A stretch of 22,248 nucleotides of DNA from a virus. The DNA lies in the IMG/VR virus record IMGVR_UViG_3300037339_000070, positions 1-22,248 of that record; one strand, written 5' to 3'. The notes beneath the pieces are model-generated. The model was given only the letters and a program-made list of their open reading frames with translations, had not been told where the DNA came from and searched no databases. This document shows, in pieces, positions 1 to 8,171 of this stretch. The position numbers were made by a program, and so were the translations under genes. Each line of letters starts with the position of its first letter. The stretch's first letter is position 1.

Positions 1-2
1 GG

Positions 3-218
3 ACGGTAAACCAGAATAAGTCTATTTCTTATTCTAAGTCTAGTTCTTTAAAAGACGCATATGAACGACTTTATCTTTTACCTACTGCTCCTATTTCTGT
101 TGTTCGTTCTGTGTGGAGAGGTCTCGCCAGACTATCTCACCCAGATCAGGGTGGGGATGAAGAGCAGTTTAAACAGTATAAAGAAGCATATGACCTCATT
201 AACAAGGAAGCTAAATGA
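3..218 (+). CDS. J-domain (DnaJ-like) protein, C-terminal end only
   Basis: The reading frame is open from the left edge and stops at 216-218, so only the last 71 codons are present and the start lies outside the window. The last ~55 residues read as a J-domain: a helix-II-like stretch (SVVRSVWRGLARLS), the diagnostic HPD tripeptide followed by QGGD, then a helix III with the typical FKQYKEAYDLIN pattern. J-domains stimulate the ATPase of an Hsp70 partner through the HPD loop. A phage copy would be expected to recruit host DnaK, for example to remodel replication complexes (inference). The stop overlaps the ATG of the next gene (ATGA), so the two are translationally coupled. Family assignment is good from HPD plus flanks; the role is unknown because the rest of the protein is missing. 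Confidence 0.75.
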   Translation, partial: TVNQNKSISYSKSSSLKDAYERLYLLPTAPISVVRSVWRGLARLSHPDQGGDEEQFKQYKEAYDLINKEAK

Positions 219-850
219 GCAACGACATAGTAGAGATTCTGAGGAAACATCAACTAAAGAGAATACAGAAGAGTGAGTCTTTTGCTGTTGCCAGAGAACG
301 GCATATGCAAAATAGAACTTCTTATGTTAAGTGCCTTTTATCTGGTAAAGACCCAAATATAGGAGTGCCTCTTCCAGTAGTGTTTATACGTAGTGTATAT
401 AAAAGATTATTGGAGTCCTATACGGGTCAGGCTAACTTATTAGAACAAGAAATGAATAAAAGTAGTATTGCCATGTGGACTCGTATAGAAGAAGCCAGAG
501 AGAAGGCAGGATGCGACGCCGAGAGATATATCAAAGCCCAGTTTGTTTGGTTTGATAAGGCATATGGTAAGGCTCCTAGTATTGAGCAGCTAGCAACCGC
601 TTCTGCTGTTGACCGTGCTATAGAGTTTGCTGGACCAACGGAAGGAAGAGTCTTGAGTAATGGACGTAAAGCTCCAATAACTAAAGCAGATATCTTTCGT
701 GCGAGTGAGAAGCTGTTGCAGTCTCTTATGGAAGCGCAAGGATGTAACAGGGAAGAGTTTTATAGTAAGTTTGTTTTGACTGGGCTATATTCCTTTCCAG
801 ATGAGTTTCTTAAGTTGGACCCTACATATCAAAGACTTATAAATAGATGA
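215..850 (+). CDS. Conserved-context phage protein of unknown function, upstream of helicase
   Basis: I do not recognise this 211-residue protein. It is soluble and rich in charged, probably helical segments. I see no signal peptide, membrane span, zinc motif or Walker motif. The start is well supported: AAGGAAG at 204-210 lies just upstream and the ATG overlaps the stop of the J-domain gene. The end overlaps the helicase gene by four bases (ATGA), so it is co-translated between a J-domain protein and a DnaB-type helicase. That position would suit a helicase loader or another replication accessory factor, but the sequence shows no AAA+ or DnaC-like motif, so this is context only. Confidence 0.8.
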   Translation: MSNDIVEILRKHQLKRIQKSESFAVARERHMQNRTSYVKCLLSGKDPNIGVPLPVVFIRSVYKRLLESYTGQANLLEQEMNKSSIAMWTRIEEAREKAGCDAERYIKAQFVWFDKAYGKAPSIEQLATASAVDRAIEFAGPTEGRVLSNGRKAPITKADIFRASEKLLQSLMEAQGCNREEFYSKFVLTGLYSFPDEFLKLDPTYQRLINR

Positions 851-2211
851 CCAGTTCAGGGGACCAGTTTGCTATAACTGAAGAATATCAAGCTAAAGTT
901 TTAGCTTATATGTTACAGAACCCGGAGTTCTGCACTATATCCGCTGCTCATCTAGCACCAGAACATTTCAATAATAAAGCTTTACAATGGTTCTTTCTGA
1001 CCATATCTGAAGCTAAGCACCCCTTGACCCCTATTACTCTTAGGGAAGAGTTGCTGGCTGCAGCAAGAGCAAAGGCCATAAAGAAAGAGGAACTAACTAA
1101 GTTTGTAAGTCTTTTTGATATTATTCAGGAAAGAGTAATACCTAGTGAAGAAGACTATATTAAAGATAAGATGGATACCTTTATCCGCACTCAGTCTGTT
1201 AGAAAGGCTTTGGTGGATACAGTTGAACTAGCTAAGAGTGAAAGTTGGGACGATATTGTCTCCCTAATGCAAGACGCAGTTGCTTCAGGTGTTCACTTTG
1301 GAGATAGTGGGTACGACTATTTAGGCACGGTAGAAGATCGTGTGTATGATAGAGCCCATCGTCGCGTTAAACGAAAGATTTCTACTGGCATACCAGAGTT
1401 GGATGCTCTCACATATGGGGGCATAAAGAACGGTCAGATGGGTCTTATAGTGGGTGGTACTGGCCGTGGTAAGTCTATATTCCTTCAGTGGTTAGCTAGA
1501 ACTGCTCTTATGCTCAATAAGAAAGTAGTATACTTTACCTTTGAGCTTCAATCTGATGAGATAGCTGACCGCATGGACTCTATGTTCTCTGTGGTTAAGC
1601 CACAGGAGCTAAATGACTTTCAAGAGGAAGTAGTAGAGAATATTACTAAACTAAAGAATACTTTTGGTAAGTCTTTAATAATACAACATTATCCAGCTGA
1701 CACTGCCACTATAAACACTCTTAAGGACTTTTGTAGAAGATTATCACAAGCTGGAATAGTGCCGGATCTAATCATTATTGATTATTTAGATCTAATGAAA
1801 CCACACAGAACGTATGGTGACGTTCACGCAGAGATTGATGCCATTACCAAGGGCATTGTTGGTTTTGCTGCAGAGTTTGATACAGCCATATATACCGCCA
1901 CTCAGTTGAATAGAGCTGGCTTAGTAGCAGACACACCTGACGAGGCTGGTATGGCTGGCTACATTGGTAAGCAATATCATGCAGATATGGTTATGTGGAT
2001 GGCTCAGACTCGCGAGGAGCGGGAGGACGAGCTAATGCGAATACTTATGTCTAAGAATCGTAACGGTAAAATGGGTACTATTACCCTTGAGACTAACTTC
2101 TCATATATGACATTTTATAGAGAGTCCGAAGTAACTGAAACTAAAGAAGTTTTAGTTGATACCCCAGCTGTCTCTCTTGAGGATGCTCTTTTATCTAGTA
2201 TTACTTCTTGA
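847..2211 (+). CDS. dnaB: DnaB-type replicative DNA helicase
   Basis: This 454-residue protein is close to the usual DnaB length. Residues ~8-150 resemble the DnaB N-terminal helical domain, and residues ~175-430 form a RecA-fold helicase core. Visible motifs are Walker A GGTGRGKS (203-210), FTFELQSDE with the catalytic Glu at 233, Walker B LIIIDYLDLM (308-317), ATQLNRAG (motif H3, ~355) and KNRNGKMG (motif H4, arginine-finger region). DnaB-family hexamers move 5'-3' on the lagging strand and unwind the fork while recruiting primase, which here is encoded next door. No intein interrupts the Walker A region, although DnaB is a frequent intein host. Start and upstream gene overlap as ATGA. Function is very likely; loader dependence cannot be seen. 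Confidence 0.95.
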   Translation: MTSSGDQFAITEEYQAKVLAYMLQNPEFCTISAAHLAPEHFNNKALQWFFLTISEAKHPLTPITLREELLAAARAKAIKKEELTKFVSLFDIIQERVIPSEEDYIKDKMDTFIRTQSVRKALVDTVELAKSESWDDIVSLMQDAVASGVHFGDSGYDYLGTVEDRVYDRAHRRVKRKISTGIPELDALTYGGIKNGQMGLIVGGTGRGKSIFLQWLARTALMLNKKVVYFTFELQSDEIADRMDSMFSVVKPQELNDFQEEVVENITKLKNTFGKSLIIQHYPADTATINTLKDFCRRLSQAGIVPDLIIIDYLDLMKPHRTYGDVHAEIDAITKGIVGFAAEFDTAIYTATQLNRAGLVADTPDEAGMAGYIGKQYHADMVMWMAQTREEREDELMRILMSKNRNGKMGTITLETNFSYMTFYRESEVTETKEVLVDTPAVSLEDALLSSITS

Positions 2212-2242
2212 CTATTTTCTACTTAGTATCTATAGCAAGTAA

Positions 2243-3328
2243 ATGTCTAATAGTTTAAGAATCCTTCGTAAGGTTCGTACAGAGTTTGACTTTCAGTCCT
2301 TTGTAGAACTTACGTTTCCTGTTAAATATGCCACTAACGGAGAGATAAGGATATGCTGTCCTAAATGTGGTGACACTAAGTTTAAATGCTATGTAAACAA
2401 TGATAAAAAGTACTTCAACTGCTTCAAGTGTGACTTTAACAGCGGCAACTATGATGTGTTCGACTTTGTAGCGGTTGGAGAAGGTATTACTCGTGCCCAG
2501 GCAATGCTTAGGTTAGCTAGGGAATATGCTGACGTAGCTAAAAGCTGGGAGGAGATCGTAGACTCAGCAGGAGTTCTAGAGGTTGAGGAAGATGAAGCAG
2601 GAGAGCCAAGCACTGTTAAGACTATAGAGAGTCTACCAGAGGGTGTTGTGCAGTTGTCTCTTGAGAAACCAGAAGAGCAAAAGCCCTTCTGGGACTACCT
2701 TTCTTCTAGAGGTTTGACAGATAAAGAAATATTGGACATTAGTACTCATTGTGTACCAGATGAGCGTGTATATCTGTACGATACCAATAGTAGACTAAGG
2801 GGAAACATAGGACACAGAATAGTTTTTCCTGTATATGGAAAAGGTAATAAGTTGGTGTCCTGGCTGGCTCGTTCTATAGATGGGGCTGAGCCTAAATATT
2901 TTAATGCCCCTGAGTCTGAGATTAATAGAACCTTATGGCCCTTTGCCCCTTGTAAGGGACACCTAGCTGTGTTGGTAGAGGGGGTTCTTGATGCTCTTGC
3001 AGTTCGTAGGGTTGGGTTTGGGGCGTATGCCACTTTTGGCAAGAAGATTTCTTATGATCAGGTTTCTTTACTAAAGGACTGGGGTATTACTTCAATAGTA
3101 TTATTCTGGGATAAGAAAGACTCCAAGAAAGAAATGATAAGAGCCATTGAATCATTGAAACTTCATTTTAAAGAAGTCCTAGTCCCAGACTTTACTATTT
3201 GGCCGAAAGACAGAGACTCTGGAGATACGCTTAGCTGGGAACCAGGTGCTGCTTTGTTGAAAGATATGTTGACTAATCATTTACTTGATGTTAACTCTTT
3301 AGAGTTCTCAACGTGGCAGTTACACTAA
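2243..3328 (+). CDS. DNA primase, zinc finger plus TOPRIM
   Basis: The 361-residue protein has an N-terminal zinc-binding module with paired CxxC motifs (C39-x2-C42 and C60-x2-C63), as in CHC2/T7-type primases. A TOPRIM region follows: LVEGVLDAL with the metal-binding Glu at ~246, and LFWDKKD (~288-293) as the acidic motif. It should synthesise short RNA primers for the lagging strand with the adjacent DnaB-type helicase. It is shorter than bacterial DnaG (~580) and lacks a clear C-terminal helicase-binding domain, as in many phage primases. Residues ~112-146, acidic and low in complexity, probably link the zinc and catalytic parts. An in-frame stop directly precedes ATG 2243, so the start is fixed, though the ribosome-binding site is weak (GCAAGTAA). 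The 31-base gap before it holds no clear signal. Confidence 0.93.
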   Translation: MSNSLRILRKVRTEFDFQSFVELTFPVKYATNGEIRICCPKCGDTKFKCYVNNDKKYFNCFKCDFNSGNYDVFDFVAVGEGITRAQAMLRLAREYADVAKSWEEIVDSAGVLEVEEDEAGEPSTVKTIESLPEGVVQLSLEKPEEQKPFWDYLSSRGLTDKEILDISTHCVPDERVYLYDTNSRLRGNIGHRIVFPVYGKGNKLVSWLARSIDGAEPKYFNAPESEINRTLWPFAPCKGHLAVLVEGVLDALAVRRVGFGAYATFGKKISYDQVSLLKDWGITSIVLFWDKKDSKKEMIRAIESLKLHFKEVLVPDFTIWPKDRDSGDTLSWEPGAALLKDMLTNHLLDVNSLEFSTWQLH

Positions 3329-3338
3329 AAGGAATATT

Positions 3339-3782
3339 ATGGAAGATATTATTGTACAGTTTTGTAGGACAAAACAAGAAGCAGTATTACCAGCCAAGGC
3401 GCATGACGACGATGCTGGTTTTGACCTTTATGCTGTTGAGAGATACGTGTACCTATACCCAAATGAAATTGTAACTTTAGATACAGGATTTACTATTGCT
3501 ATTCCTGATGGATATGTAGGGCTTGTGTGTTCTAGGTCAGGATTAGTAGCTAAGAACGGTATAGTTGTTCATAACTCTCCAGGTATTATTGATGCAGGAT
3601 ACAGGGGAGATTTAAAAGTAATATTGTACAACTCTTCTGATGATGTATTCACTGTTAATACAGGAGACCGAATAGCTCAGTTATTGATTCAAAAGGTATT
3701 ACCAGTTAGGGTTGTTGAAGTAGATAAGTTAGATTATACAACAACAAGGGGAGAAAAAGGCATTGGAAGCACAGGACGATAA
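3339..3782 (+). CDS. dut: dUTPase (dUTP pyrophosphatase)
   Basis: The protein has 147 residues, the standard size for trimeric dUTPases, and all five family motifs are present: motif 1 DDDAGFDLYA, motif 2 CSRSGLV, motif 3 with GIIDAGYRGDL (catalytic Asp and Tyr), motif 4 GDRIAQLLI, and the C-terminal glycine-rich motif 5 RGEKGIGSTGR that closes over the active site. It hydrolyses dUTP to dUMP and pyrophosphate, which keeps uracil out of phage DNA and supplies dUMP for thymidylate synthesis. AAAGGA six bases before the ATG supports the start. The last 20 bases overlap the next gene. I see nothing atypical. Confidence 0.97.
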   Translation: MEDIIVQFCRTKQEAVLPAKAHDDDAGFDLYAVERYVYLYPNEIVTLDTGFTIAIPDGYVGLVCSRSGLVAKNGIVVHNSPGIIDAGYRGDLKVILYNSSDDVFTVNTGDRIAQLLIQKVLPVRVVEVDKLDYTTTRGEKGIGSTGR

Positions 3783-4209
3783 TCTCATTGAAACAAAGTA
3801 CCAAAGAGTGGGACATATCAACGAAGGAAGGTTATGTGATACTCTTGCATCCTACTGTGCGGCTAAGCTGCCAGGTACTGTGTTACCTAAACGGTGGAAA
3901 TATGATTCTTCAGATAAGTTTGTAAGTACTTTTGGGAAGGAACCACATTGGGCTATTACAAGAAGTTATCATTGCTATTTGGTAGAGGGGCACCATGTCT
4001 TTAGAGTGTGGACTGACGCTGGTAAGAAGGCTGCTTGTGTGGACGTTCCTAGCCACCTTGCTGCCGCTATTAGTCTTACCCATGATGTTGTACTTATACC
4101 TCCTGGTAGTTTATTTAAATGTAGGCCCCTGACACACAGGCTTAAAGTAAAAACTGTTGAAGATATGCAGGCTGTTGTGTCTATGGTTAAAAGTATATAT
4201 GGTGTGTAA
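3763..4209 (+). CDS. Hypothetical protein, TTG start
   Basis: I do not recognise this 148-residue protein. The first possible start is TTG 3763, which lies inside the end of the dUTPase gene, with GGGGAG at 3748-3753 about nine bases upstream. No ATG occurs until far into the frame, so TTG is the probable start. The protein is mixed alpha/beta in character, with several His, Trp and Tyr residues in its middle (PHWAITRSYHCYLVEGHHVFRVW). It has no zinc pair, no P-loop and no membrane segment. It lies between dUTPase and the zinc-ribbon gene, in a run leading to the polymerase, which suggests an early function but says nothing specific. Confidence 0.75.
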   Translation: MEAQDDNLIETKYQRVGHINEGRLCDTLASYCAAKLPGTVLPKRWKYDSSDKFVSTFGKEPHWAITRSYHCYLVEGHHVFRVWTDAGKKAACVDVPSHLAAAISLTHDVVLIPPGSLFKCRPLTHRLKVKTVEDMQAVVSMVKSIYGV

Positions 4210-4212
4210 TAT

Positions 4213-4509
4213 ATGAGTTGGATAGTTAAAGATTTTGTGTGTAATAGTTGTGGTGAAGTTTTTGAGGAGCTATATAAGAGGGGGAAAGAGGATGAAGTAA
4301 ACTGTGTGTATTGCCTCTCCCATAATACATCCCTAAATGGTATCTCAGCCCCAGCGTTGGGTACTTTTAGTATGGCAGACGCAGCTGGAAGGGCCTCTAT
4401 CCTTAAAAAGAGGTCAGAAGACCATACTAGGCAGACTGTTTTAAAGAATGCTGATAGGTTTGGTGCAGCAGGTTACCAGCGTAGGAATGAATATTTAGGT
4501 AAGAAGTGA
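4213..4509 (+). CDS. Small zinc-ribbon protein, FmdB-like N-terminus
   Basis: This 98-residue protein begins with a zinc ribbon: C10-x2-C13 (FVCNSCGEVFEEL) and C31-x2-C34 (VNCVYCLSHNT). The spacing and the phenylalanine-rich knuckle resemble FmdB-type zinc ribbons, which recur as small regulatory-annotated proteins in bacteria and phages. The C-terminal two thirds is basic and probably helical (RASILKKRSEDHTRQTV), which could bind nucleic acid. It lies immediately before the DNA polymerase gene with a six-base gap, so it is probably co-expressed with it. Whether it acts in transcription or with the replisome cannot be read from the sequence. Confidence 0.82.
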   Translation: MSWIVKDFVCNSCGEVFEELYKRGKEDEVNCVYCLSHNTSLNGISAPALGTFSMADAAGRASILKKRSEDHTRQTVLKNADRFGAAGYQRRNEYLGKK

Positions 4510-4515
4510 GTTCTG

Positions 4516-7500
4516 ATGCTTGAGGGATGGGACTATGACGTTATTAATCAAGTTCCTTTTTCAAAGAAGAAGGGCCTTTCTGATTCTAACTTGTATATAG
4601 TAAATACCCAACAGGAGTGGGATACTTTCTTTGGTCTTCTAATGACCAAGAAGAAAGTAGTGTGCGACACTGAGACCACTGGCTTTGAGTATTACTCTAA
4701 TGATCGTATTATTGGTATGTCCTTTGGTTGGGACAAAGACCATTTTTACGTTCCTGTTCGTCATATAGCTTCTTTTACTGGTGGTGAACCTCCTCCTCAG
4801 TTGGACATGGATGTTATTCGTCCAGACCTTCAGAGGTTCTTTGCTAGAAAAGACGTATTTACTACTTGGCATAATTTCAAGTTTGATGCCCATTTCTACA
4901 AAGCTGATAATATAGATATTCTAACTCCTATTCATGATACAGTTATTCTTTGGCACTTGTATGACGAGAACGCCCCTAAAGCTCTCAAAGTAATATCATC
5001 TGGTTGGGTTGATGATATGAAGAAAAGACATAAGGGTCTTTTTGGTAAAGCAGCCGTAGTTAAAGAGAAGGAAGTTAGTGACTGGCGTTCTCAAGAAGCT
5101 AAGGCTAGAAGAGACCATTATAAACATCTAATACTAGCTAGAGCTGATGAGCTAAAGTTTGATATAGCTCATCAAGGTAAAACTAAAATAGCTTTAAAGA
5201 GATGGATTATAGAAAACGAGCTATCAGGTCATTCTTACAGAGAGGCTAAGAAAGATGATATTCATTATGGGTATGTCCCCATACCTTTGATGACTGAATA
5301 TGCAGCTATGGATACTTTCCTTACCCAAGCTGTATTTGACAAAACCATGAAGGAGTTACTTTTAACTGAAGAGTTAGTTAAAGTTTATACTAATGAGATA
5401 AAGCTTTCTAAGGTTCTCTTTCATACAGAGGAGCTTGGTGCTCGAATAGATGCACAGTATCTTGTCAGGCTGGAACAAGAACTTACCAATGAGTGTGATG
5501 CATATAAGCTGATGATTTATCAACAGCTAGGTAGTAATATCAACTTAAAGTCAGCTGACCAACTTTCTACTGCATTTGAAAAGCAAGGTATTACTCTTAC
5601 CGAGAAGACCAAGGTTGGAAAGAATGTAGTTAATAAGAAAGTATTAGATAAACTAGCTTTGGATCATCCTGTAGTAAAGGATATTTTGTACCTTAGAGGT
5701 ACAGAGAAGATCCTGAATACATATGTTAAGGGTATACAAGGCAACTTAGATATACGTTCATGTATTCACATGAACTTCAATCAGAATGTTACTACAGGCA
5801 GAATGTGTTTAGTAGCAGGAACCAAGATACAAATGCCTTGTGATAGGGTACAGTTTCCTAACGGCAAGAACATTGAGGACGTGAAAAAGGGAGACTTGGT
5901 TTATTGCTATGATGAAGATGGTATGTTGCACTTACGCAAGGTTCTATGGTCGGGCTCTCGTGGCGTGAAGAATGTAATACGTCTTAACTGGAAAGGTCAG
6001 GGCAATAAGAATACTGGGAGTATTACTCTAACTCCAGACCATCGTGTTAGGTTGTTCGATGGGTCTTGGGTTGAAGCAAAGGATTTGAATGAAAATGATA
6101 GAATAATGTCCCTATCTGTTAATGTAAAACCTACTGGATATATTCATCTATATGGGAGGCATTCTTTTGATATTAGAGAGAATATCTTTGTTGCTAATCA
6201 AACTGGACTTATTGGTGAAGTAATACACCACAAAGATGGAAATAAAGTAAATAATGACCCCTCTAACTTAGAAGGTATGTCAAAACAAGAACATTCTAAG
6301 CACCATACAGATATTCTAGATGTAGAGGAACTAAGGGAAAGAGGAAGTAGATTACACACTAAAGAAGCTATAGAAGCTCAACGAAGGTCAATCCGAAGTG
6401 GACCTGAGAATGATTCTTGGAAATCAATATCTAAAAGTACTTTACTACGTTGGGCAGCCATGTTCCATGGTAAGCCTACTGAGATAATGAAGTTTAGTGG
6501 TATGGATTATGAAGTTCTTATGAGAAAATATGATCTATATAATATAGATCTTAAGGACATAAGAAAACGTTATAGTGATAAAGTAGGATACATTTCTCCT
6601 AAAAGAGTAAAAGAAGCTCTTTTGTTAACTCAACCAGAATCTTACTCAAGTTTGGGGGTAGGATATTATAGATTTAAAGAGTTAAGAGATTTCTATGGTT
6701 TAAGTTCAAATCATACAGTGGAGTCGATAGAAGTTCTTAATATATCATTACCAGTATATGATTTAGAGGTAGAAGAGTATAATAACTTTATTGCTAATGA
6801 ATTATGTGTGCATAATAGTTGCTCTAATCCGAACGTTCAAAATGTACCTCGTGGTGATACTCGTATTAGGAAAGCCTTTATTTGCCCAGAAGAGTATTAC
6901 TATATCTTTGCAGACTATTCTCAGATTGAGGTAAGACTTACTGCTCATTACTCAGAGGATCCAATTATGTTGGATGCCTATGCTCGTAATCAAGATATTC
7001 ATACTCGTACCGCTTGCGAAATGTTTGATCTACACTATGATGAAATGGTAGAAGTATTAAAGAATGAGAAGCATGAAAACTTTAATATGTTTGATAGCTT
7101 TCGTTCAACAGCCAAAACTATAAACTTTGGTATCATCTACGGGGTAGGTGCTCCAGGTTTGTCTCAACAAATAGCTAGACCAGAACGTTTTAAAGATGCA
7201 TTAGAGAGTGAGTGGATTGGCGCTTGCCAAGATTACATCAATCAGTACTTTTCTAAGTATAGGTATGTAAAACGATTTATTAGTAGGTGTAGGCGTGAGG
7301 TTAAAAAGGACGCTCAGATAGTAAACTATTTTGGTAGGATTCGTCATTTGCCCTCTATAAATGCCCGTAAGATAATGGGGGAAGACTTTAACTGGCTATC
7401 AGGAAAAGCCGAACGGCAAGCTGCTAACTTCGTGATTCAGTCTACTGCAGCTGACGTGTTTAAGTTTGCAACTGTCCGGGTGGCTGAAGAAGTGTTTAAA

Positions 7501-7686
7501 GATACTCAATCTTATGTTGTAAACCTTGTGCACGATGAGATTCAGTCTTACGTTCACAAAGATGAATTACACTTGCTAAATAAGAAAAGGGATGTTATGG
7601 AAGACTTTAACTTCTTAGTCCCATTGAAGGTAGACTTTGCTTTTTCTACCTCTAGTTGGGCAGATAAACAAAAACTCAAAGGATAA
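4516..7686 (+). CDS. polA: Family-A DNA polymerase with 3'-5' exonuclease, intein-containing
   Basis: The frame encodes 1056 residues, of which 431-767 are an intein, leaving a mature enzyme of about 719. The exonuclease domain shows CDTETTGF (D51, E53), HNFKFDAHF (D124) and YAAMD (Y262, D266), so proofreading should be active. No 5'-3' nuclease domain is present, as in T7-type phage polymerases. The polymerase domain has TGRM/SCSNPNVQNVPR, motif A FADYSQIE (D800), motif B R863-x3-K867-x3-F871-x3-Y875 and motif C HDE at 1006-1008. The Phe at 871 corresponds to E. coli Phe762. It is the likely replicative polymerase of this phage. The stop is four bases upstream of the next gene's ATG. The start has only a weak GTGAG upstream. 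Confidence 0.97.
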   Translation: MLEGWDYDVINQVPFSKKKGLSDSNLYIVNTQQEWDTFFGLLMTKKKVVCDTETTGFEYYSNDRIIGMSFGWDKDHFYVPVRHIASFTGGEPPPQLDMDVIRPDLQRFFARKDVFTTWHNFKFDAHFYKADNIDILTPIHDTVILWHLYDENAPKALKVISSGWVDDMKKRHKGLFGKAAVVKEKEVSDWRSQEAKARRDHYKHLILARADELKFDIAHQGKTKIALKRWIIENELSGHSYREAKKDDIHYGYVPIPLMTEYAAMDTFLTQAVFDKTMKELLLTEELVKVYTNEIKLSKVLFHTEELGARIDAQYLVRLEQELTNECDAYKLMIYQQLGSNINLKSADQLSTAFEKQGITLTEKTKVGKNVVNKKVLDKLALDHPVVKDILYLRGTEKILNTYVKGIQGNLDIRSCIHMNFNQNVTTGRMCLVAGTKIQMPCDRVQFPNGKNIEDVKKGDLVYCYDEDGMLHLRKVLWSGSRGVKNVIRLNWKGQGNKNTGSITLTPDHRVRLFDGSWVEAKDLNENDRIMSLSVNVKPTGYIHLYGRHSFDIRENIFVANQTGLIGEVIHHKDGNKVNNDPSNLEGMSKQEHSKHHTDILDVEELRERGSRLHTKEAIEAQRRSIRSGPENDSWKSISKSTLLRWAAMFHGKPTEIMKFSGMDYEVLMRKYDLYNIDLKDIRKRYSDKVGYISPKRVKEALLLTQPESYSSLGVGYYRFKELRDFYGLSSNHTVESIEVLNISLPVYDLEVEEYNNFIANELCVHNSCSNPNVQNVPRGDTRIRKAFICPEEYYYIFADYSQIEVRLTAHYSEDPIMLDAYARNQDIHTRTACEMFDLHYDEMVEVLKNEKHENFNMFDSFRSTAKTINFGIIYGVGAPGLSQQIARPERFKDALESEWIGACQDYINQYFSKYRYVKRFISRCRREVKKDAQIVNYFGRIRHLPSINARKIMGEDFNWLSGKAERQAANFVIQSTAADVFKFATVRVAEEVFKDTQSYVVNLVHDEIQSYVHKDELHLLNKKRDVMEDFNFLVPLKVDFAFSTSSWADKQKLKG
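5806..6816 (+). mobile_element. Intein in DNA polymerase, with HNH endonuclease domain
   Basis: This is a 337-residue in-frame insertion (residues 431-767) between TGRM and SCSNPNVQNVP of the polymerase, a junction that matches uninterrupted PolA proteins (TGRLSS-DPNLQNIP) exactly once it is removed. Splicing blocks are visible. Cys1 begins block A (CLVAGTKI). Block B is TPDH (506-509). Block F is VYDLEVEEYNNFIA. Block G is ELCVHN, giving the penultimate His and terminal Asn, followed by Ser+1. The central part contains VIHHKDGNKVNNDPSNLE and a distal HSKHH, an HNH endonuclease signature, in place of the commoner LAGLIDADG type. It should self-splice after translation, and the HNH domain could drive homing into intein-less polymerase genes. 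All key splicing residues are present, so I expect it to be functional. Confidence 0.95.
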
Positions 7687-7690
7687 TACA

Positions 7691-8170
7691 ATGATTGATG
7701 ATGAACTAAATCTAGTTGAAGCGTTTAAAATCGGTAGTAATACTTTTCCAAATAAACTTAATGAACATTTGGATCTAAGAACCAAACATATTGACACTTG
7801 TTTCTGTGAACATTCGGAGCTATTTGCTTGGTACGCTACAGCATATGAGCTAGCTTTGTATACAGAGCTCCATCTGAAAGAAGAGCTAGCTCGTTTATAT
7901 GCCAGGGCTGACCATAAAGCTCGCATGGACTCCAAAATGAGTGGGATTAAACTAACTGAAAAGATGGTTGAGAATACAGTCATAACTTTCCCAGAGTATG
8001 TTGATAAGCAAAATGAATATTTTGATTCTAAGCTCAATACGGGCTTGCTTAGAGCTGCTAAGGACGCTATGATTCATCGTCGCGATATGCTAATCCAAAT
8101 GGGAGCAACATATCGGGCAGAGGGCCAGTCGGACCTCAAACTAAAACAACAAGTAATAAAAGGTAAATAA
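7691..8170 (+). CDS. Unknown helical protein between polymerase and SSB
   Basis: I chose ATG 7691, giving 159 residues, because AAAGGA lies seven bases upstream and the polymerase stops just before. An in-frame ATG at 7637 would need a 50-base overlap and adds a residue string that is only a frame-shifted reading of the polymerase end. The protein is predominantly helical and highly charged, ending in RRDMLIQMGATYRAEGQ and a lysine-rich tail. I have a weak recollection that short phage proteins ending in a similar RR-ML-LGA-R-E pattern sit beside SSB or recombination genes. That would suggest a recombination or SSB accessory factor, but I cannot confirm it and no catalytic motif is visible. 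Confidence 0.85.
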   Translation: MIDDELNLVEAFKIGSNTFPNKLNEHLDLRTKHIDTCFCEHSELFAWYATAYELALYTELHLKEELARLYARADHKARMDSKMSGIKLTEKMVENTVITFPEYVDKQNEYFDSKLNTGLLRAAKDAMIHRRDMLIQMGATYRAEGQSDLKLKQQVIKGK

Positions 8171-8171
8171 C

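Noticed and set aside
61-276. 71-residue ORF with a hydrophobic start, resembling a small membrane protein
   Set aside because: It lies out of frame across the end of the J-domain gene and the start of the next gene. The overlapping frame has a clear HPD-containing domain and an ATGA junction, so this one is a shadow.
847-2211. A possible further intein in the helicase, RecA or primase genes
   Set aside because: All Walker and catalytic motifs of these proteins are continuous and their lengths fit the families, so no insertion is present.
7637-7690. Longer N-terminus for the gene before SSB
   Set aside because: It would overlap the polymerase end by 50 bases, and it lacks a ribosome-binding site at its ATG. 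AAAGGA is properly spaced before ATG 7691.
7615-8037. 140-residue reverse-strand ORF; similar ones at 11696-12076 and 17550-17966
   Set aside because: All are fully antisense to well-supported + strand genes, have no recognisable domain, and would be the only minus-strand genes in the window.
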